Shown: positions 1 through 6,927 of the stretch, in pieces
Position numbering within the stretch: the first letter of the stretch is position 1
How the letters are laid out: every line of letters begins with the position of its first letter
Assembly: GCF_002699205.1 (NCBI RefSeq)
Contig: NZ_PABT01000037.1
Coordinates: forward strand, 1 to 64,000
From: Allomuricauda sp.
Lineage (GTDB): Bacteria; Bacteroidota; Bacteroidia; Flavobacteriales; Flavobacteriaceae
Direction of reading: 5' to 3'
Length of the DNA stretch: 64,000 nucleotides
The notes under the pieces: model-generated
The model's database searches: none
Told to the model about the DNA's origin: nothing
What the model saw: only the letters and a program-made list of their open reading frames with translations
Translations under genes and position numbers: made by a program

Positions 1-76
1 GCGTCTAATGGCTACCAATAGCTCTTGCGAGCAAGCTCGCAACGCTACTCGCCATAGCCGCGTGGCCTTTGGCCCA
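1..76. repeat. Nested imperfect palindrome, cassette-junction-like
   Basis: Three nested inverted-repeat arms share one centre: ATGGC (8-12) with GCCAT (51-55), TAGC (19-22) with GCTA (44-47), and a perfect TTGCGAGC (25-32) with GCTCGCAA (35-42) around an AA loop. The arms are separated by short bulges, so either strand could fold into a long bulged hairpin. It lies directly before a short accessory gene, as recombination sites of integron-type cassettes do. No integrase is visible, because the window starts here. Confidence 0.5.
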
Positions 77-87
77 TATTTAAAAAA

Positions 88-732
88 ATGCAATTCAACA
101 AAAGTGATATTCCAATTCTGGATTCTATATTAGATACTCTTTTAAAAGAAGAATATATTGTACCTCAAGATGTTCAAAATAAATCTCACTTTAAAGGAAT
201 GGAATGGTCGGAAATAGAAAGTGAGTTCAATCGTTTAATGTATTTCTTTGAATATTTTGGTTGTGCAAGATGCAAAACACCCGGACCTAGAGAGATAAAT
301 TCAGAAATAAGAGTCAATTCAAGAACTCAGTCTTTCAAATCAAATGGCGGATTTAAGAAGGCATTCGAGGATATTGAAAAAGAAAGTTTGCACCAAGAGA
401 AAATTCGAGAAAAAGAGATTAATGACGGACTTCTTTCTAAATGGAAAGTAAAAACTTTTTGGTGGTTGTTCATTGTTGCACTTTTAGGTTTTGGACTAAG
501 TCTTTATAATTTTATAGATAGCCTATCGCCTTCTAAAAAAGTAGAAAAACAAGAACAACGAATTGAACAATTGGAGTCGGATTTATCAAAATTACGCATC
601 TTAATTTCAAGACAAAAAAGCCGCGGTTCTTTAATTAATAATATATTAGTGTCCCAGATACCTTGTCAAATAACGGACAGAAATAAAACATGGGCTAACA
701 CAACCTATAAACAATACGGGCATAGGTTTTAA
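88..732 (+). CDS. Hypothetical single-pass membrane protein, possibly frameshifted at its C terminus
   Basis: No recognised family. The first 120 residues are soluble and mixed, with Cys-x-x-Cys at about 59-62. One hydrophobic segment follows at about 123-143 (Trp/Phe-rich), then a Lys/Glu/Gln-rich stretch at about 150-176 that should form a coiled coil. The last 16 or so residues look unnatural. The +1 frame stays open through the same region to a stop at 821-823 and ends in a basic lysine-rich tail, so a one-base indel near 690-715 may have changed the C terminus. The gene sits between two palindromic junctions in an AT-rich accessory block and has no functional partner nearby. Confidence 0.55.
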   Translation: MQFNKSDIPILDSILDTLLKEEYIVPQDVQNKSHFKGMEWSEIESEFNRLMYFFEYFGCARCKTPGPREINSEIRVNSRTQSFKSNGGFKKAFEDIEKESLHQEKIREKEINDGLLSKWKVKTFWWLFIVALLGFGLSLYNFIDSLSPSKKVEKQEQRIEQLESDLSKLRILISRQKSRGSLINNILVSQIPCQITDRNKTWANTTYKQYGHRF

Positions 733-814
733 AAGTCAAGTTCTGGTTATATTTAGAATGTCGCGAAATCTTATGGATTTAGCTTTGGAACAAAAAAAGA
801 AAAAGCAAAACAAT

Positions 815-892
815 AAGCTTTAGCTACGGTGGCAGACGGCAACGAAAAGTTTCCTTGCCTCCGCACTACGCATAGCCCAACCGTTAGCTAAC
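815..892. repeat. Bulged inverted repeat (cassette-junction-like) containing GTTAGCTAAC
   Basis: TTTAGCTACGG (about 819-829) pairs with CCGTTAGCTAA (881-891) with one extra-helical base. Inside it GCAGACGGCAA pairs with TTGCCTCCGC, again with a bulge. The perfect 10-bp palindrome GTTAGCTAAC is at 883-892 and recurs exactly at 1487-1496, on the other side of the next gene. The layout resembles attC sites, but the ends do not strictly match the integron GTTRRRY/RYYYAAC core. Confidence 0.5.
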
Positions 893-903
893 ATTTGAAA
901 AAA

Positions 904-1491
904 ATGAGAACACCAAGAATAATTCTATTATTAATTATAGTATTTACTTCTAACACAATTTTAGGACAAGCAACTGATTCGTTGAAAAACGCTATGTTGG
1001 AAAAAATAAAATCAAGTGAACGTTTTAAAGGAAATATTTATGAATTTAAAGGAAAGGAATTACCGAAATTTGAACTAGAACTTCTAAATGGAGAAAAACT
1101 GAATTCGGAATCTCTAAAAGGCAAACCAACCGTTATAAATTTTTGGTTTAGTAATTGTGCACCTTGTATAGAAGAAATGCCTCTTTTAAACAAAATCAAA
1201 TCTAAATTTGGGAATGAGGTTAATTTTATATCTATTACTTACCAAAGTCAAAATGAGGTAAATGAATTTCTAAAAACAAATGAATTTGACTTTATTCACG
1301 TTATTGAATCAAAGGAATATTTGAAAAGTTTTGGATTCTTTGGATATCCAAAAACGCTAATTTTAGACAAAAATCTGATTATAAAAGAAATTGAGAAAAT
1401 GATTCCAAAGGATGTTGAAAATGAAAAGAAAAATAAAGCGGAATTTATAACACGAATGACAAACTATTTAACTGAATTAAAAAAACGTTAG
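904..1491 (+). CDS. TlpA-like thioredoxin-fold protein, exported
   Basis: Predicted thiol-disulfide oxidoreductase of the TlpA/ResA type, acting outside the cytoplasm. A hydrophobic signal peptide ends near Gly-Gln-Ala. The fold is clear: a Gly-Lys-Pro-Thr-Val-Ile-Asn-Phe-Trp strand, then the redox motif Cys-Ala-Pro-Cys (about residues 85-88 from this start) and a Gly-Tyr-Pro cis-proline loop near residue 150. I chose the ATG at 904; a TTG at 895 would add three residues. The stop codon lies inside a GTTAGCTAAC palindrome, and an identical copy lies just before the start, so the gene forms a discrete 604-bp unit. The substrate is unknown. Confidence 0.8.
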   Translation: MRTPRIILLLIIVFTSNTILGQATDSLKNAMLEKIKSSERFKGNIYEFKGKELPKFELELLNGEKLNSESLKGKPTVINFWFSNCAPCIEEMPLLNKIKSKFGNEVNFISITYQSQNEVNEFLKTNEFDFIHVIESKEYLKSFGFFGYPKTLILDKNLIIKEIEKMIPKDVENEKKNKAEFITRMTNYLTELKKR

Positions 1492-1509
1492 CTAACAACG
1501 GTAACCGTT
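1487..1509. repeat. Double palindrome at the end of the TlpA-like gene
   Basis: GTTAGCTAAC (1487-1496) is identical to the copy at 883-892. It is followed directly by AACGGT-A-ACCGTT (1497-1509). The stop codon of the upstream gene (1489-1491) is part of the first palindrome. Confidence 0.6.
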
Positions 1510-1571
1510 GCACAACCCCTTGAACGGCCAAAAAGCGACCTCTTTTAAGCCCTTTTAGGGGCTTTTTGTTT
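1502..1571. repeat. 70-bp direct repeat, copy A, with terminator-like hairpin
   Basis: Both copies begin TAACCGTTGCACA and end GGGGCTTTTTGTTT. They are about 85% identical over 70 bp with one or two single-base gaps; the other copy is at 7541-7610. A hairpin AAGCCC/GGGCTT (1547-1564) followed by T-rich sequence could terminate the TlpA-like gene. It directly abuts the 3' end of an IS transposase remnant, so it may be the IS end or a shared insertion target. Confidence 0.7.
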
Positions 1572-1812
1572 TTAGGCCGGGCTTTGCAACTTGATCTTTG
1601 GGCGGCCCAAAAGGGCGAAGAACAGTTTGTCCATGGTTTTTTCGGCCATTTTCAAAAGACAAAGTGCCCCTGCCCCACTTTTGGAGCGTTTTTCAATGAA
1701 TTTCAGGTACTTTTTCAGGTTATAGGCCATGGCGGATAGGTGCATGCACTTGTTGGCCTGCCCAAGGCCAATGGTATTTATCTTCCGCAATCCCATGTGT
1801 AGCTTTCCCTAA
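1572..1812 (-). mobile_element. Transposase C-terminal remnant (DDE type, IS1182-like)
   Basis: About 74 residues remain, read on the minus strand (ORF 1572-1796). They contain the motif Ala-Met-Ala-Tyr-Asn-Leu-Lys-Lys-Tyr-Leu-Lys-Phe, preceded by Gln-Ala-Asn-Lys, typical of the last helix of DDE transposases of the IS1182 type. The first 300 or more residues, including the catalytic triad, are missing. The break lies at about 1800-1812, where a second, unrelated IS remnant starts on the other strand. The Met at 1796 is only the first one in the open stretch, not a real start. Confidence 0.75.
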
Positions 1813-1959
1813 AAATGGATGGAGGATTACAATACAAGGCATCCCCATTTATCCATCGGGGATATGCCACCAAGGGAATATAAGAACCGTTTCGGGGAAG
1901 AATTCTTCCCCGAAACAGACGACATTAATGATAATTTTATGAATTTAGCGATGTCCTAA
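1813..1959 (+). mobile_element. IS3-family OrfB transposase C-terminal remnant
   Basis: The frame reads Lys-Trp-Met-Glu-Asp-Tyr-Asn-Thr-Arg-His-Pro-His-Leu-Ser-Ile-Gly from 1813, then Met-Pro-Pro-Arg-Glu-Tyr, and stops at 1957-1959. The Tyr-Asn-x-x-x-Pro-His-x-Ser-Leu/Ile-Gly ... Pro-Arg-Glu-Tyr pattern is the signature end of the IS3-family rve integrase domain. Only about 48 residues survive; an in-frame stop lies at 1810-1812. A perfect 28-bp palindrome (1889-1916) inside this fragment is explained by the codons it encodes. Confidence 0.75.
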
Positions 1960-2039
1960 ATAGGGTAAACAGTCTTAAAGAATCCGATTCTAAGAACAAG
2001 TATTTTAAATGGCCCGTTTTTTAATTTATACCGTGAGAC
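1960..2039. other. Intergenic, no gene seen
   Basis: About 80 bp of AT-rich sequence between the IS3 remnant and the next gene. No clear promoter, palindrome or reading frame was found. Confidence 0.5.
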
Positions 2040-2714
2040 ATGAATGAATTGATCCTTTTTAAAAACATGGTGAACAAGCATCTAAGAGATAGGCTTAAAA
2101 AAGAAAAATGGTCTGGCGTATGTCCCGTTTTCTACAAAAACGATGTTCCCAACCTTGCCAAATGCATTGAAATAAGAGGGTCGTTGAAGGAAAACTACTT
2201 TATTTGTTGCCTGACCGTTTATTCCGATTTTAAGTTGCCCAATACCCCAAAATCAATAAAAACCAAGAAGTTCCACACCTATAAGCGAATATTTCAAGTC
2301 GGGTTGACCCCCAATAAGGTGAGCAGTTCGTTTTACCAATGGGCCTTAAAGGACGATAAGGATTTTAACATAGGGCAAATACAATTATTAGGGGAGGCCA
2401 TAAGCACCCACGGTACCGGTTTTTTCAATCGTTTCAATAATTTTCCGGAACCGTTCTTAAGCATAGAACCAGAGGATTTCGATACCAAAGAAGTGAAATT
2501 GTTCAACCAATACGATGTGTCCAATCAAGTATTCTATATGAATTTCTTAAAAGAGGTACATCTGTCCGTCGATCAGATCGAGAAAGCCACCGCATTTTCA
2601 AACCTGGCCCTAGCGCGATGTCATGATAACTTAAAAGGCAACAAAATAATACGTGACAAACCAAATGATAAATACACGAGAGAATTGGTAAGATTTTTTG
2701 AAATGCCGAAATAG
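2040..2714 (+). CDS. Hypothetical cytoplasmic protein
   Basis: 224 residues, no signal peptide and no membrane segment; no family recognised. The N-terminal part (Leu-rich helix, then a Trp-Ser-Gly-Val-Cys-Pro-Val-Phe stretch followed by a strand-rich region) faintly resembles DUF4304-type small domains, but not enough to name it. Codon use is normal and the frame is intact over its whole length, unlike the broken genes on either side, so it may still be functional. Its place among decayed cassettes would suit an orphan immunity or defence protein; that is only a guess. Confidence 0.55.
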   Translation: MNELILFKNMVNKHLRDRLKKEKWSGVCPVFYKNDVPNLAKCIEIRGSLKENYFICCLTVYSDFKLPNTPKSIKTKKFHTYKRIFQVGLTPNKVSSSFYQWALKDDKDFNIGQIQLLGEAISTHGTGFFNRFNNFPEPFLSIEPEDFDTKEVKLFNQYDVSNQVFYMNFLKEVHLSVDQIEKATAFSNLALARCHDNLKGNKIIRDKPNDKYTRELVRFFEMPK

Positions 2715-2719
2715 TAAAT

Positions 2720-2827
2720 CGTGAACGTCTTAATACAGGAGCGGCATTGTTTATTCGTAGTACCATTAAAAACGGTCATTACAAAGAACCATCAACCTAT
2801 ACACTATCAATTCGTTACGTTTTATAG
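2720..2827 (+). pseudogene. Possible gene tail remnant
   Basis: An open stretch without a start reads Arg-Glu-Arg-Leu-Asn-Thr-Gly-Ala-Ala-Leu-Phe-Ile-Arg-Ser and ends at a TAG at 2825-2827. Its composition is protein-like with alternating strand residues. It overlaps no other gene and lies among other truncated genes. The family is not recognised. Confidence 0.3.
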
Positions 2828-2894
2828 TTAAATCCTACGCAATACCCAGAAAGAGATGATAAATTAAAAGAAGAGGATTAATCTTAAAACGTAA

Positions 2895-3170
2895 ATGTCC
2901 GAATATAATAATACGGGAAAACCCCAAGGGTTCAGACCCATGTTCGGAATGGTCGAAAAGAGTATAAAAATGGAAGGCTTTGTGGTTTTTGATTTTATAA
3001 ACGAATATGACCGAGCACTTAAGCAATTGGCCGAATGGCATAATGAAAACAAACTCATATACCGGGAAACTTTGGTAGAAGGGTTTGAAAATATCCCAAC
3101 TGCCTTTATTGAACTTTTTACAGGGGAAAATATTGAAAAAAAAATGGTTAAAGTTGGAGATGTCGTATAA
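2895..3170 (+). pseudogene. C-terminal fragment of an NADP-dependent MDR oxidoreductase (CurA/YncB type)
   Basis: The 91 residues match the last quarter of medium-chain zinc-independent NADP-dependent oxidoreductases (leukotriene B4 dehydrogenase/curcumin reductase group, normally about 330-340 residues). They show Met-x-Gly-Phe-x-Val-x-Asp, then a helix with Ala-x-x-x-Leu-Ala-Glu-Trp, Tyr-Arg-Glu-Thr, Gly-Phe-Glu-Asn-Ile-Pro-x-Ala-Phe-Ile, and Leu-Phe-x-Gly-Glu-Asn. The catalytic domain and Rossmann nucleotide-binding motifs are absent. The ATG at 2895 happens to sit where homology begins, so the fragment looks intact to gene callers. It is almost certainly a truncated pseudogene left by recombination. 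Confidence 0.75.
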
Positions 3171-3199
3171 CACAAGTGCCTAAAACGTATCCCAAGAAA

Positions 3200-3345
3200 A
3201 GCCTTCGGCACAGGTAGGTTTTTAGGAACGGTTTGCGTATTTTCGACGGTACCGAACAATCTTATAAATTTAGATTTGCACAAGAAAAAAGAAAAACAAA
3301 ACCTGCCCGTACCGAACAGCACGTTGGGCACAACGGGCGATAAAC
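3200..3345. repeat. Large imperfect inverted repeat between accessory genes
   Basis: CTTCGGCACAGGTAGG near 3203-3220 pairs with CCTGCCCGTACCGAAC near 3302-3320 at 12 of 16 positions, the rest being mostly G-T type. A second pair, GCCCGT and ACGGGC, frames the sequence just before the next gene. The arrangement is like the other bulged junctions in this block. Confidence 0.4.
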
Positions 3346-3352
3346 TTAAAAA

Positions 3353-3898
3353 ATGGAACAAATAAAAATACTTTTCTTTCTCTTAACTTCCTTCTTCGCA
3401 TTTGAAGAGGGTCATATTGCCGCCGATAAAACCACTGTTACCGTATATCCCGATAAACAAAAGATTGAAATCGTTCAAGAGGGACTATTTACGGTTATTC
3501 AATCGGAAAAAGATAGTACAACGGTACTGGAACAATGGGACCAAATAGTGCATTGGAAAAAAAAGAAAACTTCGTGGGCAAAAGATTTGGATTCCTTTAC
3601 CATCAAAAATTTTGACCTTACAGATGCACAGAACACCATTAGGCCCCAAATAACACTAAAATACAAGAATAAGGAGGATCTACGGGCCTTGGGAATTTGG
3701 TATGACTCGGAAAAAAAGCAATATTCCATTACCTATATTCCCGAACAAAATATCAAAACAGAAGAAGGAAAATTAGATGGCAATTATTGGTACTTTGATA
3801 GCGATGGTCCATTTAGTTTTACAATGGAACCATTTTTACAAATGCACGAGAATTATCAAAAATCAAAAATCCCCTTAAACGAGTTATTGGCGAAATAG
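3353..3898 (+). CDS. Hypothetical exported protein
   Basis: 181 residues; family not recognised. A short hydrophobic N terminus (Leu-Phe-Phe-Leu-Leu-Thr-Ser-Phe-Phe-Ala) could be a signal peptide. The rest is strand-rich with many Lys, Thr and Trp, including a Lys-Lys-Lys-Lys run near residue 65 and a Gly-Asn-Tyr-Trp-Tyr-Phe-Asp segment near residue 144. It starts 8 bp after a palindromic junction and is followed by a gene graveyard, so it is probably a cassette-type accessory gene. Nothing nearby indicates a role. Confidence 0.5.
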   Translation: MEQIKILFFLLTSFFAFEEGHIAADKTTVTVYPDKQKIEIVQEGLFTVIQSEKDSTTVLEQWDQIVHWKKKKTSWAKDLDSFTIKNFDLTDAQNTIRPQITLKYKNKEDLRALGIWYDSEKKQYSITYIPEQNIKTEEGKLDGNYWYFDSDGPFSFTMEPFLQMHENYQKSKIPLNELLAK

Positions 3899-4352
3899 AA
3901 AAAGCCGAAGATTTAAAATTGTCTCCACTCTAAGAGGCAACAATAATATACAGAATCAAAAAATTGACACCTTAGGTGGCTATCATAAAAGTTTAAAGTT
4001 TAATTCAGATAGGTATGCGAAATTCGTAACCATAGTGAACAAAATAATTTGGTCTACAACCGTCCCCTTAACCAAGAGTTCGGAATCCATTTAAGAAAAG
4101 TTCTTGAAAAATATAGTAGAGACAGCGAATAAAAAGCTGCGCAACCAAAGCTTCCCATTGTTCCTCCGTGTTTCGCTCTGCTACCATAAGAAACCTACTT
4201 CATCTACCAGTCAAACCAAATTACCCGCCTTCGCTACTCCCATCTAAGAAAATAAAAAAAACATCAGGCAACGTTTTCAACAATAGTTACGTCTATAACA
4301 TAGAAGGAAACAAGTATTGCTTATTCCAAACTAAAAACCATTAACTCTAATT

Positions 4353-4495
4353 GTGAAACTAAAGAACCTTTATTACTCCTTATTACATTAATACTACTTT
4401 CAAGTTGTGCAAGTTCCAATATTGACAAAATTTTAAAACAGGGAAATGTGGCACAAGAAAACTTTAAAACAACGATTCCTTTTAAGAAACGATAG
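4353..4495 (+). pseudogene. Lipoprotein N-terminal stub, probably of an aspartyl-protease-like gene
   Basis: From 4367 the frame reads a hydrophobic Leu/Ile run ending in Leu-Leu-Ser-Ser-Cys-Ala-Ser, a good lipobox, then Asn-Ile-Asp-Lys-Ile-Leu-Lys-Gln-Gly and Asn-Phe-Lys-Thr-Thr-Ile-Pro-Phe, and stops at 4493-4495. From memory this start is that of flavobacterial retropepsin-like aspartic protease lipoproteins, which continue for about 350 more residues. No start codon is in frame; a GTG at 4353 followed by Lys-Leu-Lys-Asn is one base out of frame. The gene is therefore both frameshifted and cut short. Confidence 0.5.
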
Positions 4496-4612
4496 TGCTT
4501 AATTGAAACCCACCCACAACAACACATTACAGTTTTATTTTTAGAACAATAATTTTTATGGTAAAACAAAACTGTAAAGAGCTGTTTTTCCTTCCCTCGA
4601 TGAATAAAAATA

Positions 4613-4620
4613 TAAATTTG
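4613..4620 (+). promoter_or_regulatory. Candidate -7 element directly before the Crp-like gene
   Basis: TAAATTTG matches the Bacteroidota -7 consensus TAnnTTTG. It ends only 4 bp before the ATG at 4625, so transcription would start at or next to the start codon (a leaderless message). No convincing -33 TTTG lies at the right distance; a T-run at 4585-4589 is the nearest candidate. Confidence 0.35.
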
Positions 4621-4624
4621 TGAA

Positions 4625-5200
4625 ATGGATGCTTATAAAGGATATTTGGTAGAAGAAATTGGTATGACCAATAACGATGCAGACTTATTCCTTTCGGGTT
4701 TTGAAACGGTACAATATAAAAAAGGTGATTATCTACAGGTAACAGGTGATAAATGTAATGTCGTACGAATTATTCTACAAGGATGTGCCAGAGGATTTGT
4801 GATAGTAAATGGTAAAGAAGTTACAACCAACTTTTACTTTGAACATGACCATTGCTACGATTATATCAACTATTTAAAACAACAAAAAGGAAATCTAACT
4901 ATTCAAGCCTTAGATAATATCGAGGCAATAGAATTATCAATGGAAGCACTCGACTTTTTACAGTCTGAGGTAATCGGGTTTCATCGAATGAGCCATCAAA
5001 TGTTTAAAATGAATATGATTCAATCCGAATCGCAACGATTGAATTTTATAATTAAAACTCCGAAAGAAAGATACCTTACCCTACTCAAAAATAATAAACA
5101 AGTTATTTCAAGAGTACCCCAACATCAAATAGCATCGTTTATTGGCATTTCGGCAGAACATCTTAGTCGTATCCGCAAAGAAATACGTAATGCCGAATGA
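4625..5200 (+). CDS. Crp/Fnr-family transcriptional regulator
   Basis: 191 residues: a cyclic-nucleotide-binding-type beta-roll (about 20-115), a long dimerisation helix, and a C-terminal winged helix (about 145-188). The recognition helix reads Ile-Ala-Ser-Phe-Ile-Gly-Ile-Ser-Ala-Glu-His-Leu-Ser-Arg-Ile-Arg. This is the short Bacteroidota Crp type, whose ligands are mostly unknown; the residues that bind cAMP in E. coli Crp are not evident. The stop overlaps the start of the next gene (ATGA), so it is co-transcribed with the YcaQ-like gene and may control it or sense related damage. Confidence 0.85.
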   Translation: MDAYKGYLVEEIGMTNNDADLFLSGFETVQYKKGDYLQVTGDKCNVVRIILQGCARGFVIVNGKEVTTNFYFEHDHCYDYINYLKQQKGNLTIQALDNIEAIELSMEALDFLQSEVIGFHRMSHQMFKMNMIQSESQRLNFIIKTPKERYLTLLKNNKQVISRVPQHQIASFIGISAEHLSRIRKEIRNAE

Positions 5201-6384
5201 TTGAGAAACTCTCCATATCAGAAGCTCAAAAATTGGTACTATTATCTCAAAAAGTGTTTCCTGTGAAAGCAAAAGGAACATCCTTAGATAAGACATTGGC
5301 GACTATCGAACACCTTGGTTACATTCAGATAGATACCATTTCTGCCGTTCAACGTGCCCATCATCATACACTCTGGAATAGGAATCCACAATATCAGCTT
5401 TCTCATATTGATGAATTGGTTGAACAGAAAAAAGTGTTCGAATATTGGTCGCACGCAGCAGCCTACTTGCCTATAAAAGATTATCGTTACTCCCTTCCTC
5501 GCAAAAAAGCCATATACTGTGGCGATGAAAAGCATTGGTACGAAAAGGACAAAAAACTAATGAATGCCATCTTAAAGCGCATTGATAATGAAGGTGCATT
5601 AATGGCTAAAGATTTTGTACACAATGAAAAAGTTGCAGAATGGGGAAGCAAACCTGCAAAACGAGCCTTAGAAAACCTGTTTATGCAAGGAGAACTCATG
5701 ATTTCATCTCGTAAGAACTTCCATAAAGTATATGACCTTACAGAACGGGTTCTACCCAACTCTATTGATACAAGTGTCCCTACACAAAAAGAATACATTC
5801 GTTTTCTTATAACAAATTACCTAAAGGCAAACGGTATTGGACAAGACTCTGAAATAGCATATTTATTAAAGAATACAAAAAGACTTGTTACCGCTGAATT
5901 GAAAGAAATGTGTTCTAATAATGAGCTGGTTAAATTAAGTGTAAACGAGCAGTTATATTATGCTCTGCCTGAATCATTACAATTATTAAACAAAAGAATT
6001 AACCGAACTCAAGTAAAAGTACTTTCTCCTTTTGATAACTTACTCATTCAGCGAAAGCGAATAAAAAATTTGTTTGGTTTTGATTATCAATTAGAATGTT
6101 ATGTACCTGAAGCTAAACGTAAATACGGTTACTTTGCTTTACCTATACTTTGGAATGGCAAGTTTGTGGCTCGAATGGATTGCAAAGCAGAAAGAAAAAC
6201 AGCTACTTTTCATATTTTACATTTAGCTTTGGAAGATGGATTCAAGGTTAACGATGCATTTAATAATGCTTTTCTCAGGGAGTTAAACTCTTTTATGGTT
6301 TTTAACAATTGTACTACAATTCAACTACACAAAACAACCCCTTCACATTTCAAAAAGGTATTTCAAAAGACGCTTACCGAATAA
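5197..6384 (+). CDS. YcaQ/AlkX-type winged-helix DNA glycosylase (HTH_42)
   Basis: 395 residues, full length for the YcaQ (DUF1006/HTH_42) family, whose studied members unhook DNA interstrand crosslinks and other bulky alkyl adducts. Three winged-helix-like parts and a C-terminal beta region are expected. The family's catalytic Q-hydrophobic-D motif is present as Gln44-Ile45-Asp46 (Gly-Tyr-Ile-Gln-Ile-Asp), and the nearby Gln-Arg-Ala-His-His segment is also typical. It overlaps the Crp-like gene by 4 bp, so the two form one unit. In an accessory block it may protect against a DNA-alkylating natural product; that link is inference. Confidence 0.8.
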   Translation: MIEKLSISEAQKLVLLSQKVFPVKAKGTSLDKTLATIEHLGYIQIDTISAVQRAHHHTLWNRNPQYQLSHIDELVEQKKVFEYWSHAAAYLPIKDYRYSLPRKKAIYCGDEKHWYEKDKKLMNAILKRIDNEGALMAKDFVHNEKVAEWGSKPAKRALENLFMQGELMISSRKNFHKVYDLTERVLPNSIDTSVPTQKEYIRFLITNYLKANGIGQDSEIAYLLKNTKRLVTAELKEMCSNNELVKLSVNEQLYYALPESLQLLNKRINRTQVKVLSPFDNLLIQRKRIKNLFGFDYQLECYVPEAKRKYGYFALPILWNGKFVARMDCKAERKTATFHILHLALEDGFKVNDAFNNAFLRELNSFMVFNNCTTIQLHKTTPSHFKKVFQKTLTE

Positions 6385-6452
6385 AAACATTATGTCGCTC
6401 TGGTCACGCCAGTTTCTTAGCAAATATCAACGTCACAATTTTTCACGGTCTG

Positions 6453-6460
6453 TAATTTTG
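6453..6460 (+). promoter_or_regulatory. Candidate -7 element for the membrane protein gene
   Basis: TAATTTTG fits TAnnTTTG and lies 23 bp before the ATG at 6483. The -33 position has no clear TTTG, so the call is weak. Confidence 0.35.
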
Positions 6461-6482
6461 CATTGAACTTTAAATTATAGAT

Positions 6483-6926
6483 ATGGAAAACAATAAATTC
6501 AATGTAAAGCAATTTGTAATTATCACCTTAATTACAAGCATCTGGATTCATGTAGGCGAAACAGCAAGAGCCATGTTCGTAGCATTCCCCCTAATGGAAT
6601 CTTTTTTTGAAGGTAATGTGCAACTCATTGGGATGGAGCAAATGCAATTAAGCCATGCACTGGTATGGGGATTGTGGGATACCATTATTGCAGCCATTTT
6701 AGTATTTATTCTTTGGCTGTGTTCAGCCGTATTTGGAAACAACGGAAAATCAATTCTTATTTCAGGAACAGTAACTGCCTTTGCAACTATTGGTATATTT
6801 TGGATTGCCAATGTAAACTCAGGACTTGGAGAATGGGGTGCTGCATTTAAAATTTTCCCTTTGGCTTGGCTCGAACTCGTAATTGGAGCATGGATAGCTT
6901 TAAAACTATATTCAAGAAATAAATAA
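6483..6926 (+). CDS. Small four-helix integral membrane protein, unknown function
   Basis: 147 residues with about four hydrophobic segments (about 10-30, 58-82, 90-110 and 122-142) and short polar loops. No family is recognised with confidence. Charged or polar residues inside the membrane part (His-Val-Gly-Glu-Thr-Ala-Arg in helix 1, Trp-Asp after helix 2) are unusual and may be functional. The stop is one base from the next start codon, so it is co-transcribed with the TfoX-N gene. Confidence 0.6.
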   Translation: MENNKFNVKQFVIITLITSIWIHVGETARAMFVAFPLMESFFEGNVQLIGMEQMQLSHALVWGLWDTIIAAILVFILWLCSAVFGNNGKSILISGTVTAFATIGIFWIANVNSGLGEWGAAFKIFPLAWLELVIGAWIALKLYSRNK

Positions 6927-6927
6927 G

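Larger units (their letters stand above)
3899..4624. other. Gene graveyard with short protein-like fragments
   Basis: More than 700 bp without an intact gene. Short frames look like remnants: one from about 3973 reads Leu-Gly-Gly-Tyr-His-Lys-Ser-Leu-Lys and stops near 4094; one near 4275-4344 ends in Glu-Gly-Asn-Lys-Tyr-Cys-Leu-Phe-Gln; and a lipoprotein stub lies at 4353-4495 (listed separately). The order suggests repeated insertion and decay of small genes. A minus-strand frame at 4321-4569 has no gene-like features. Confidence 0.5.

Noticed and set aside
1889-1916. Perfect 28-bp palindrome
   Set aside because: It lies within the coding frame of the IS3 transposase remnant and has no T-run; coding chance is the simpler explanation.
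2503-2766. Minus-strand open frame of 87 codons
   Set aside because: It is antisense to the intact 2040-2714 gene and has no family features.
1-3345. True integron attC array
   Set aside because: Hairpins are attC-like, but the core ends do not match GTTRRRY/RYYYAAC and no integrase is in view; kept only as cassette-like.
4321-4569. Minus-strand open frame of 82 codons
   Set aside because: It is antisense to the lipoprotein stub, and its composition is not protein-like.
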